From Candidatus Methanomethylophilaceae archaeon (lineage in GTDB: Archaea; Thermoplasmatota; Thermoplasmata; Methanomassiliicoccales; Methanomethylophilaceae), in the NCBI GenBank assembly GCA_017455785.1, contig JAFSYZ010000164.1:1-5491 (forward strand): DNA of 5,491 nucleotides, given 5' to 3'. Positions within the stretch are counted from its first letter, which is position 1. Each line of letters begins with the position of its first letter. A program made the translations under genes and the position numbers. The notes below the pieces were generated by a model. It saw only the letters and a list, made by a program, of their open reading frames with translations, ran no database searches and was not told where the DNA came from. This document shows, one piece after another, positions 1 to 5,491 of the stretch.

Positions 1-1339
1 ATTTCTTGTTGGGGTCCAGATGTTTCAGGATGGGCTCCAGATCGGTCGTGTGCTCTGCGGCCTCTACCTCCTCTCCAAGCGTATAGAACAGATGGAAGTA
101 TCTCGATTCTATCGTACGGAGCAGTTCGTAATCCCTTCTCAACGCTCCGTAATCGGAGTTGATCATCTTGATCGCCATCGGTGACGTCTCAAGATCTACG
201 GTACGATGATATTCTGATACACCCTCCTTTCCGAAGAACAGGATCTCCCTCGTACTGCAAATCATATTGCTCAGGACGAACACGGGATCGAAGTTACCTA
301 CGATGTCCTCGGGTACGATCATCAGTTTCATAATCGCATATTTGGGCGGTTTGTATGTGCGGTGGGAATAGCGTTCGAAGCGTGTAGGATCCAGATAGAT
401 ATCGACAGCAATGTCGGTGAGGTGGTACCCCAATGCCTCATCCAGATACTGTGTTGTCATACCGAGGCCGATGGGACGGGCATTGGTCTCTATCAGCACA
501 GGTCCCTTCTTGTCGATCTTGACCTCTGTGTGGCAGGGCCCCCATTTCATGTCCACCGCATCCAATACCTTGTAGACGTACTGCACCATGTCCGTATGTC
601 CGGGTTCGAGGTCCTTGATGAGTTTCGCGGAGTCGTAGGCAAGTGTACCGTCGTCGGCACGTATCTTCTCGTATACCCAGATGTCCGTGATCATATGCTT
701 CCCGTTGCAGCTCATCGAGTCGACAATGTATTCCGTTCCCCCTATGAACTCCTGTATGAGTATGTCAGCATCCACCTCTCCTTTGTAGGTCGGTATCGTC
801 CTCATGACGTCGTAATATTCCAGTGCATCATCCAATGATTTGCAGATCTTCAGTCCGATGGTCGATGCGGATTCGGAGAATTTGAGTACACAGACATCCA
901 GGTCGTTGTCCTTCCAGAACTTTTTGATATCATCCTTGTTCTTGACATGGGCGCTCTCGATCCTGCGGATCCCGGCCTTGCCGAGCGCCTCATACATTCC
1001 CGCTTTGTTGCAACGGAGATAGGTGGTATCGGCATCATTTCCTCTGAGTCCCAATGCCTTGACGATCATATCGGTCAGACGTACCCCGTATTCTGATCCG
1101 GCGAAGACAGCTTTGATGTCGTATTTCTTCAGTTTCTCGATGAAGACGTCGAAATCCTCATCCTCATCGATATAGTCGGCCTTGTCACTAATGCCCTTGG
1201 AGACAATCTCGCGGTATGTGAACAGGTCGCTTGTCTTCAGTTTGGTATTGATAATAAGGGGTCTGTACCCGTGTGAGATGATATCGTCAATGTATAGGCG
1301 TCCGGAAGAGACGCACTCTACGACTGCCATGTATTCCAT
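1..1339 (-). CDS. ATP-grasp domain ligase (C-terminus beyond window)
   Basis: Minus-strand frame open from the ATG at 1339 to the left edge (446 codons visible), so the C-terminus is missing. It resembles ATP-grasp carboxylate-amine ligases of the stand-alone amino-acid/peptide ligase type, which activate a carboxylate as acyl-phosphate and join it to an amine in the cytoplasm. Residues 5-33 look like the N-terminal Rossmann-like part (VVECVSSGRLY). Residues 78-125 match the pre-ATP-grasp segment (GSEYGVRLTD, ALGLRGND, then NKAGMYEALGKAGI). ATP-grasp signs are K153 in VLKFSESAS, the hinge LIQEFIGGTEYIVD (194-207), and the metal-binding strand pair E272 and ETNARP (284-289, E284/N286). The glycine-rich loop after K153 is degenerate (SASTIG). 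ATG 1339 is chosen because no other start codon lies between it and an in-frame stop upstream; ATG 1330 is an alternative. No Shine-Dalgarno is seen. Substrate is unknown, and the flanking genes do not indicate a pathway. Confidence 0.87.
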   Translation of the reverse strand, partial: MEYMAVVECVSSGRLYIDDIISHGYRPLIINTKLKTSDLFTYREIVSKGISDKADYIDEDEDFDVFIEKLKKYDIKAVFAGSEYGVRLTDMIVKALGLRGNDADTTYLRCNKAGMYEALGKAGIRRIESAHVKNKDDIKKFWKDNDLDVCVLKFSESASTIGLKICKSLDDALEYYDVMRTIPTYKGEVDADILIQEFIGGTEYIVDSMSCNGKHMITDIWVYEKIRADDGTLAYDSAKLIKDLEPGHTDMVQYVYKVLDAVDMKWGPCHTEVKIDKKGPVLIETNARPIGLGMTTQYLDEALGYHLTDIAVDIYLDPTRFERYSHRTYKPPKYAIMKLMIVPEDIVGNFDPVFVLSNMICSTREILFFGKEGVSEYHRTVDLETSPMAIKMINSDYGALRRDYELLRTIESRYFHLFYTLGEEVEAAEHTTDLEPILKHLDPNKK

Positions 1340-1366
1340 GGGGGTTTTATTACGGTCGATGTTTAA

Positions 1367-1831
1367 TTGGTTTTCACAGATTCGTGGGGATTATATATCT
1401 CCAAAAACAGAATAACCGGCCTGAAGAAGGGTGAGGTGACCGTGTATGACATCCTGGATACAGTCCCGTATGACTCGGGTGTTTACCTGGTCAACATCAC
1501 CGGGGAGGAACTGATGGATTACATCGGTAAGACCCTGGCAGAGGACTGGATGGTCATCAAAATGTTGGAGTTCTCGGATAATGTACGTGTGTATCTGAAC
1601 GAACAGGGTACCGCAGTGACCAGCATCACAGTGGACGGGAAGGAGTTGGAGCCAACGAAGATGTACACGGCCCTTAGCAGTTCCTTTGTCGTGAACAGGA
1701 TGATGAATCTTCCTGATGAAAGGATATTGGATGATATGGGCATTCTGAGGATATTGCTGTGGCATGTGTACGAGCACTACGACCCGTTGACCGAGGATCT
1801 GCTGGGAGAGGACAGGTACGTGAAGTCTTGA
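1367..1831 (+). pseudogene. 5'-nucleotidase C-terminal domain remnant, N-terminally truncated
   Basis: The frame of 154 codons matches the C-terminal substrate-binding domain of the 5'-nucleotidase/UshA family (5_nucleotid_C type). The core is clear: GEVTVYDILDTVPYD (22-36), then VYLVNITGEELMDYI (39-53), and VDGKELEPTKMYTALSSSF (89-107), equivalent to the family's NGKxLDPxKxYxVATNDF. The N-terminal metallophosphoesterase domain, which holds the catalytic metal site, is absent, and the fragment begins near the usual NSGGIR stretch, here degraded to TDSWGLYI. The GGDG loop usually found after the TND motif is replaced by NRMMNLPDE. The only early start is a TTG directly after an in-frame TAA (1364-1366); the first in-frame ATG is residue 50, inside the domain. 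Full-length relatives are around 500 residues or more. It is therefore most likely a decayed gene end, though a small expressed non-catalytic protein cannot be excluded. It ends with TGA. Confidence 0.65.
1391..1399 (-). promoter_or_regulatory. Archaeal TATA box for the ATP-grasp gene
   Basis: On the minus strand this reads GATATATAA, a good archaeal TATA element. Its centre lies about 56 nt before the ATG at 1339, which predicts a transcription start near 1369 and a 5' leader of about 30 nt without a Shine-Dalgarno motif. The element lies inside the divergent 5'-nucleotidase remnant. Confidence 0.5.
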
Positions 1832-1852
1832 TCACGTCCGATCGATCGTGAT
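1831..1852 (+). other. Short inverted repeat after the 5'-nucleotidase remnant
   Basis: ATCACG (1831-1836) and CGTGAT (1847-1852) form a 6-bp stem with a 10-nt loop, starting on the last base of the TGA stop. No T-run follows directly, so a terminator role is only a weak suggestion. The rest of 1853-1910 shows no gene. Confidence 0.25.
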
Positions 1853-1911
1853 TGGAGATCGATACCGATGGACGATGTGGATTGACGGGCACATCTCATT
1901 TTGTCAATGAC

Positions 1912-1919
1912 TTTATATT
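1912..1919 (+). promoter_or_regulatory. TATA box of the tRNA-Thr gene
   Basis: TTTATATT is centred about 28 nt before the first base of the mature tRNA. This fits an archaeal promoter whose transcript starts within a few bases of the tRNA 5' end (about 1941-1943). Confidence 0.65.
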
Positions 1920-1943
1920 TGGGTTGTCGATGTAGCATCATAC

Positions 1944-2019
1944 GCCGCTGTGGCTTAGTGGTATAGCGTCTGATTCGTAATCAGAAGTGCCGAGGGTTCA
2001 AATCCCTTCAGCGGCTCCA
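1944..2019 (+). tRNA. tRNA-Thr (anticodon CGT)
   Basis: A complete 76-nt cloverleaf reads ACG codons as threonine. The acceptor stem GCCGCTG (1944-1950) pairs fully with CAGCGGC (2009-2015). The D-arm is 1953-1967. The anticodon stem TCTGA/TCAGA encloses loop TTCGTAA, with anticodon CGT at 1976-1978. The T-stem GAGGG/CCCTT carries loop TTCAAAT, with one G-T pair. Threonine identity elements are present: G1-C72, C2-G71, G35, U36, and U73 as discriminator, the archaeal form. The CCA end (2017-2019) is encoded. There is no intron and no paralogous 3' fragment elsewhere in the window. It is transcribed from its own TATA box, independently of both neighbours. Confidence 0.97.
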
Positions 2020-2090
2020 ATTCTCATTAATTGCCATATCTGTCAAGGGGTTTCCAATGTCCGATCAAGGGAGGCCACTTGGGATATCGT

Positions 2091-2098
2091 TATATATT
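2091..2098 (+). promoter_or_regulatory. TATA box predicting a leaderless start at 2120
   Basis: TATATATT is centred at about 2094-2095, some 26 nt before the ATG at 2120. That is the usual archaeal TATA-to-start distance, so transcription should begin at or next to that ATG. The box lies inside the longer reading frame that would start at 2057, which argues against that start. Confidence 0.6.
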
Positions 2099-2119
2099 GA
2101 TCAATCGTCGAGTGTTCGC

Positions 2120-2923
2120 ATGACGGCTTTGGGTAGGAGGTTTCTGTACGCTATTGCTATGACAGCGGTAGCTGCGGCAGTTCTTCTTGCTGTTTTCGGG
2201 CTGTCCGATGCATCTTCCGAAGCAGCATCCGAGTATCAGGATGATATCTTGGGTGCACCCACGCCATTGAATCAGGGTCCGATGCCTGGGGAACCTCGCA
2301 ACGAACCCTCACCTCAGTCCTCAGGGCAGTTCATGAGCGGTCCCAGGGACAGGCGTACGGTCATAATGCCGGACAGGGGTGCCGAGGGTATAGACAGGGT
2401 ATTGGATTTCGAGCGCATGAAAACCGAAAGGGAGAGATTGGAATCCGAGGGTCAGCATGCAGTCATCTTCGATGACGGCAGGAGGGACCCGGTTTCCGAT
2501 GCCATAAGGGATATCCTGGGCGAGGGCTCTCTTACAACGGTAAGGAATGATGGCGATACGGTCATCCATTCCGATCACATAAATGACACAAGACAGGATG
2601 ACGAGTTCGTCCTGGATGTCGCCGACGCGCTTGAGGAGATCGATCCTGCTATGGCAGGTATGCTGAGGTCCATCGTGGACTACAGGCTCACTGTATCTTT
2701 CGAACTGACCTTGAGGCAGATGAACTATGTCTGGAAGGACGATAGCGATTCCAATCCTCAGGATGATGGTGTGGAGATAGTTGAGGATGAGGAAGATGTT
2801 ATGCCGGTATCCGATGATACGGATGCCGTTACGGGATCCTATGTTGAAGTGGATTCCGAGGTACCGTGCCTGATGCATGTGTACAGATATTCTGGTGGAG
2901 CCGTCGACGGCCCCGCACTCTGA
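2120..2923 (+). CDS. Membrane-anchored acidic protein of unknown function
   Basis: I do not recognise a family. With the start at 2120 the protein has 267 residues. A short basic n-region (RR at 6-7) leads into a hydrophobic segment at about 8-28, which could be a signal anchor or signal peptide. A Pro/Gly/Ser-rich linker follows (45-75), then a charged, probably helical stretch (LDFERMKTERERLESE, 95-110). A likely folded core covers 111-205, including FDDGRRDPVSDAIRDILG and LRSIVDYRLTVSFELTLRQM. A very acidic tract lies at 207-248, and the tail is short with one cysteine (C250). The bulk is predicted outside the membrane. ATG 2120 is preferred because a TATA box lies 26 nt upstream and the result has a normal N-terminal signal; ATG 2057 would add 21 residues before it, with only a weak AAGGGG upstream. 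It lies upstream of the DUF4956-VTC operon on the same strand, so it may be functionally linked, but 157 nt separate them. Confidence 0.75.
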   Translation: MTALGRRFLYAIAMTAVAAAVLLAVFGLSDASSEAASEYQDDILGAPTPLNQGPMPGEPRNEPSPQSSGQFMSGPRDRRTVIMPDRGAEGIDRVLDFERMKTERERLESEGQHAVIFDDGRRDPVSDAIRDILGEGSLTTVRNDGDTVIHSDHINDTRQDDEFVLDVADALEEIDPAMAGMLRSIVDYRLTVSFELTLRQMNYVWKDDSDSNPQDDGVEIVEDEEDVMPVSDDTDAVTGSYVEVDSEVPCLMHVYRYSGGAVDGPAL

Positions 2924-2942
2924 ACGTAGCGTACGATACGTT
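2923..2942. repeat. Near-perfect 20-bp palindrome
   Basis: Each half-site is 10 bp (AACGTAGCGT and ACGATACGTT) and they are complementary at 9 of 10 positions. It begins on the last base of the TGA of the upstream gene. It could be an operator for a dimeric regulator of the downstream operon or an RNA hairpin at the transcript end. No T-run follows, so intrinsic-type termination is not supported. Confidence 0.45.
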
Positions 2943-3025
2943 CGGGGATTTGCACGATCATCATACATCGATCCGATGTGGATTTTCCGTGCGTATCGTC
3001 CGCTTCCGACCTAGGAAGTGAACAG

Positions 3026-3079
3026 ATGAATGAATTGAGAAGGAAAGACAGAAGAGACGTCGATACAGGAGGCGAATGA
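3026..3079 (+). CDS. Possible 17-residue leader ORF, highly charged
   Basis: An ATG at 3026 opens a 17-codon frame with many Arg, Lys, Asp and Glu residues (MNELRRKDRRDVDTGGE), ending in TGA just one base before the ATG of the DUF4956 gene. AGGAAGTGA lies at 3013-3021 with a 4-nt gap to the ATG, resembling a Shine-Dalgarno site with one mismatch to AGGAGGTGA. The end of the ORF contains the strong AGGAGG of the next gene. If translated it would couple ribosomes into the operon. No homology is claimed, and it may be a chance frame. Confidence 0.3.
   Translation: MNELRRKDRRDVDTGGE
3067..3072 (+). promoter_or_regulatory. Ribosome binding site of the DUF4956 gene
   Basis: AGGAGG is a full Shine-Dalgarno core 8 nt before ATG 3081. 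It fixes that start over the overlapping out-of-frame ATG at 3076. Confidence 0.8.
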
Positions 3080-3080
3080 G

Positions 3081-3761
3081 ATGGAGATATTCCAATCGAT
3101 ATTCGATGCAGCTGGTACGACTCTGGACTTAGCCGATTTCGCGATATGTGTGGGCGGCGCCCTGTTGGTAGGGTTGATAATAGCCGCTTTCTACATGTTC
3201 CGGAACAGTTACAGCCAGAGCATGGCCGTGACATTGGCACTGATGCCGGCCATAGTGACCGTCATAATATTGGTGGTCAACGGGAACATAGGTGCGGGTA
3301 TAGCGGTGGCAGGAGCGTTCAGCCTTGTGAGGTTCCGTTCAGCACCCGGTTCAGCGAAGGAGATCGTGATGATATTCCTCGCCATGAGCACAGGACTGCT
3401 CATCGGTATGGGATTCATAGCATACGCCCTGCTGTTCGCAGCGATAATCGGTGTTGCCAACCTGATCTACAACACACTCGGCAAGAAGGCCGGGCCCGGA
3501 GAGAAGAAGCAGCTCAGGATCACCATTCCCGAGGATCTTGATTACTCCTCAAGGTTCGACGACGTGTTCTCCAAGTACACGACATCATGCGAACTGAGGA
3601 ATGTCAAGACCACTAACATGGGAAGCCTCTACAAGCTGACCTATCTGGTGACGGTGAAGGACATCTCTTCCGAGAAGATGATGATCGACGAGCTTCGCAC
3701 ACGCAACGGGAACCTGGAGATATCCGTTTCCTATCCTGAATCGGATCACACGGAGCTGTGA
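3081..3761 (+). CDS. DUF4956 family multi-pass membrane protein
   Basis: The 226-residue protein matches the DUF4956 pattern: a compact membrane domain and a small cytoplasmic C-terminal domain. Hydrophobic segments lie at about 21-40, 48-67, 94-111 and 112-131, with a re-entrant or short helix near 69-82. The hallmark is the strongly conserved GAFSLVRFRSAPGSAKEIVMIFLAMSTGLLIGMG-like block, visible as GAFSLVRFRSAPG at 78-90 followed by the glycine-rich helix. Residues 143-220 look like a ferredoxin-like alpha/beta fold. The biochemical role of the family is not established; bacterial members are typically next to VTC-domain genes, as here, where the VTC gene follows after only 4 nt. My inference is that it anchors the polymerase or passes its product through the membrane, as the transmembrane part of yeast VTC does. 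The start is set by the AGGAGG site 8 nt upstream. Confidence 0.9.
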   Translation: MEIFQSIFDAAGTTLDLADFAICVGGALLVGLIIAAFYMFRNSYSQSMAVTLALMPAIVTVIILVVNGNIGAGIAVAGAFSLVRFRSAPGSAKEIVMIFLAMSTGLLIGMGFIAYALLFAAIIGVANLIYNTLGKKAGPGEKKQLRITIPEDLDYSSRFDDVFSKYTTSCELRNVKTTNMGSLYKLTYLVTVKDISSEKMMIDELRTRNGNLEISVSYPESDHTEL

Positions 3762-3765
3762 TATC

Positions 3766-4467
3766 ATGGCATACCAAGCAGTGTTCAAGAGGTACGAGAT
3801 GAAGTTCATGCTCGACTCCGATCAGAAGAAGGCCGTCGATATCGCAGTAGCAGAGAACATGGTCCCGGACGAGTACGGACAGAGTTCGATCTACAACATA
3901 TACTTCGACACCGAGAACTACCTCCTTGCAAGACGCTCCATAGAGAAGCCGATGTACAAGGAGAAGCTCAGACTGAGATCCTACGGTGTACCGTACGGTG
4001 ATAACGAAGTGTTCGTGGAGATCAAGAAGAAATTCGATTCCGTGGTGTACAAGAGGAGGGTCTCCATGGGTTACGACCAGGCCATGGGATGGCTCTGTAC
4101 CGATGCCCGCAGGGACAGTACACAGATCGAGTCGGAGATACAGTTCTTCAAGGATGATTACAGGCCCGTACCGAAGGTCGAACTGAGATATGAGCGTCTC
4201 TCATTCAAGGGGGATGACGGATTCAGACTGACATTCGACACACAGGTCAGGGCAAGGAATTACGGGGGGTCGTCATGGACCCCTCTTCTGGAGGACGACA
4301 TCACACTGATGGAACTGAAGACACCGTACGCCATTCCATTGTGGATGGTGGATGTGCTCTCCAGGAACGGCATCAGGAAGTCTTCCTTCTCGAAATACGG
4401 AAAGGCATACGAATTGATGGACAACAGATACACGACAGAAGGAATGAAGGAGGGTGCATTGGCATGA
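3766..4467 (+). CDS. VTC domain protein, probable polyphosphate polymerase
   Basis: The 233-residue protein is a stand-alone VTC catalytic domain, the tunnel-shaped fold (triphosphate tunnel type) that in yeast Vtc4 builds polyphosphate from ATP with a divalent metal. Tunnel-lining basic and acidic strands appear in the expected order: FKRYEMKF (7-14), SIYNIYFDT (41-49), KLRLRSYG (67-74), EVFVEIKKKF (81-90), KRRVSM (96-101), PKVELRYERLSF (136-147), RLTFDT (154-159), LMELKT (181-186, with E183) and SFSKYGKAYE (207-216). No SPX domain and no transmembrane segment is present, so it should be cytoplasmic and rely on the DUF4956 partner encoded 4 nt upstream for membrane attachment (inference). 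GGAG at 3752-3755 is a plausible ribosome site. Its TGA overlaps the ATG of the next gene. Members of this family are sometimes of unproven activity, so polymerase function is likely but not shown. Confidence 0.9.
   Translation: MAYQAVFKRYEMKFMLDSDQKKAVDIAVAENMVPDEYGQSSIYNIYFDTENYLLARRSIEKPMYKEKLRLRSYGVPYGDNEVFVEIKKKFDSVVYKRRVSMGYDQAMGWLCTDARRDSTQIESEIQFFKDDYRPVPKVELRYERLSFKGDDGFRLTFDTQVRARNYGGSSWTPLLEDDITLMELKTPYAIPLWMVDVLSRNGIRKSSFSKYGKAYELMDNRYTTEGMKEGALA
4448..4456 (+). promoter_or_regulatory. Ribosome binding site of the carbohydrate-binding protein gene
   Basis: AGGAGGGTG lies inside the end of the VTC gene, 7 nt before ATG 4464. It fixes the start of the overlapping downstream gene. 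Confidence 0.8.
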
Positions 4468-5491
4468 ACATGCAGCTAGGCGCAATACTGACCGTTCTGA
4501 TGTTGGCGGTCGCCGGAGGGGCGGCCGCTGTCGTCATCATGAACAACGGCAATGACAACGCTGTAACGGACACCGAGATTCAGGTGACAGATGACGGACA
4601 GCAGAACGACACATCGGAACAGACGGAAGAAACATCCGTTACCGAGGACGATAAAGAAGTCACAGTGACCGATGATGATACAACAACTGAAGAAGGAACA
4701 ACAACTACAGATGATGACACTACAATCAATGATGATACAACAACTGCAGACGATGAAACGACCACTGTCACTACATCATATCCATTCACAGTGGCGTACA
4801 CATCCGGAACAACGAATGCGTTCACTGTCACATACAACAGCACTACCGAGGAATATACACTGACATTCAGTGAGATAACAGAAGATACCGAGTATTCCGT
4901 ATCAGGAACGTTGAACGGAAACATAGTGATCGATGTCGGTGATTCGTACGAGTTCAAACTCGTGTTGTCCGGATGTACGATAACGAGTTCATACAACGCA
5001 CCTATAGTCGCTGTATCCGCTGACAAGCTCACGATATCAGCAAAGAACGGAACGACCAATATGATAACAGACAACAGATCGTCAGAGGATGAGACCTATG
5101 GTTCAGCGATATACTGCACCATGGATCTGGACATACAGGGAAAGGGAACGTTGTCCGTCTACTCTGCGAACAACAACGGTATCCACGGAAAGGATGATGT
5201 CAAGGTGAAGAACCTCACACTCACAGTGAACTCCGTTGATAACTCACTGAAGGGTAACGATAGTGTTACAATAGAATCAGGAACGATAACATTGATCTCC
5301 AGACAGGGCGATGGTATCAAGACGTCCAACTCCGAGATATCATCCAAGGGTAACCAGAAGGGAACGGTCACGTTGAACACCGATGAAGGATCACTTACGC
5401 TGAACATATACGCAGCATGCGATGGTATAGATGCCGCCTACGATGTGATCATAAGCGGCGATGTGGTGTTGAATATCTACACCGACAAGTA
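4464..5491 (+). CDS. Surface protein with Cthe_2159-type carbohydrate-binding beta-helix domain (partial)
   Basis: The frame is open to the right edge: 342 residues are visible and the C-terminus is missing. An N-terminal hydrophobic segment (about 5-26) serves as signal anchor or signal peptide. Residues 27-104 form a disordered Thr/Asp/Glu-rich stalk. From about 106 a beta-strand-rich domain begins (SYPFTVAYT), followed from 150 by repeated turns typical of right-handed beta-helix carbohydrate-binding proteins related to Clostridium thermocellum Cthe_2159: ISAKNGTTNMITD, GSAIYCTMDLDIQGKGTLSV, NNNGIHGKDDVKVKNLTLTV, DNSLKGNDSVTIESGTITL, GDGIKTSN and CDGIDAAYDVIISGDVVLNI. The Asp/Asn-rich turns could bind calcium. 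Six N-X-S/T sequons (N48, N125, N195, N204, N250, N265) fit a glycosylated archaeal surface protein. The ATG overlaps the VTC stop (ATGA) behind a strong Shine-Dalgarno. Binding to polygalacturonate is known for Cthe_2159; the ligand here is unknown. Confidence 0.88.
   Translation, partial: MNMQLGAILTVLMLAVAGGAAAVVIMNNGNDNAVTDTEIQVTDDGQQNDTSEQTEETSVTEDDKEVTVTDDDTTTEEGTTTTDDDTTINDDTTTADDETTTVTTSYPFTVAYTSGTTNAFTVTYNSTTEEYTLTFSEITEDTEYSVSGTLNGNIVIDVGDSYEFKLVLSGCTITSSYNAPIVAVSADKLTISAKNGTTNMITDNRSSEDETYGSAIYCTMDLDIQGKGTLSVYSANNNGIHGKDDVKVKNLTLTVNSVDNSLKGNDSVTIESGTITLISRQGDGIKTSNSEISSKGNQKGTVTLNTDEGSLTLNIYAACDGIDAAYDVIISGDVVLNIYTDK
4674..4746 (+). repeat. Degenerate Thr/Asp codon repeats in the stalk region
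   Basis: The 16-base unit GATGATACAACAACTG occurs exactly at 4674-4689 and 4731-4746, with related GATGAT/ACAACAACT variants between. It encodes DDTTT-type repeats of the predicted extracellular stalk and may vary in copy number between strains. Confidence 0.7.

Noticed and set aside
362..838. Plus-strand 158-codon frame
   Set aside because: It lies wholly antisense to the ATP-grasp gene, whose minus-strand frame has clear family motifs; the plus-strand product resembles nothing and has no promoter or ribosome site.
1391..1399. Plus-strand promoter reading of the TATA element for the nucleotidase remnant
   Set aside because: The sequence is nearly symmetric, but on the plus strand it would direct transcription from about 1421, inside the frame and downstream of its only early start codon.
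1944..2019. tRNA-Thr as an integration site for a mobile element
   Set aside because: No integrase gene and no second copy of the tRNA 3' end is found in the window, so an attachment site cannot be supported.
2321..2968. Minus-strand 215-codon frame
   Set aside because: It is antisense to the acidic membrane protein and runs into the gap. The plus-strand frame has a TATA box, a signal segment and acidic-protein composition; the minus-strand product has a His/Arg/Ile-rich shadow composition.
4580..5074. Minus-strand 164-codon Val/Ser-rich frame
   Set aside because: It is the reverse shadow of the Thr/Asp repeat stalk and beta-helix region; its VVVSSS runs are just complementary ACA/GAT codons.
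1..5491. CRISPR array, insertion sequence or rRNA
   Set aside because: No regularly spaced repeats, no transposase or terminal inverted repeats, and no rRNA-like stretch were seen on either strand.

Overview
The window looks like a piece of an archaeal chromosome, most likely a gut- or sediment-type member of the Thermoplasmatota such as Methanomassiliicoccales; the lineage is inferred from style, not from a marker gene. Supporting signs are AT-rich TATA boxes at archaeal spacing before a tRNA gene and before protein genes, one probable leaderless start, Shine-Dalgarno motifs only at operon-internal genes, a tRNA-Thr with U73 and an encoded CCA, and only TGA as stop codon (no TAG).

Left part (1-2019): a minus-strand ATP-grasp ligase runs off the left edge. 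Divergent to it is a plus-strand remnant holding only the C-terminal domain of a 5'-nucleotidase, with no N-terminal phosphoesterase domain and no good start codon. The TATA box of the ATP-grasp gene lies inside this remnant. An intact tRNA-Thr(CGT) gene with its own TATA box follows.

Right part (2091-5491): a likely surface/membrane module. It begins with an unrecognised, acidic, membrane-anchored protein whose TATA box sits about 26 nt before an internal ATG, pointing to a leaderless start at 2120. After a gap of about 157 nt, which holds a near-perfect 20-bp palindrome and a possible 17-codon leader ORF, come three tightly packed genes: a DUF4956 multi-pass membrane protein, a VTC-domain (polyphosphate polymerase-type) protein, and a membrane-anchored, Thr/Asp-rich, beta-helical carbohydrate-binding-domain protein (Cthe_2159 type) cut by the right edge. 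The last three are spaced by 4 nt or overlap (ATGA), with strong Shine-Dalgarno sites before the first and third, so they form one translationally coupled operon.

Working model (inference): the VTC protein makes polyphosphate at the inner face of the membrane, the DUF4956 protein anchors it or passes the polymer, and the carbohydrate-binding protein acts outside. In bacteria this trio often travels with CotH-type kinases; none is visible here, but the operon continues beyond the window. This combination in an archaeon, plus the uncharacterised acidic membrane protein upstream, is the best candidate for an undescribed system in the window.
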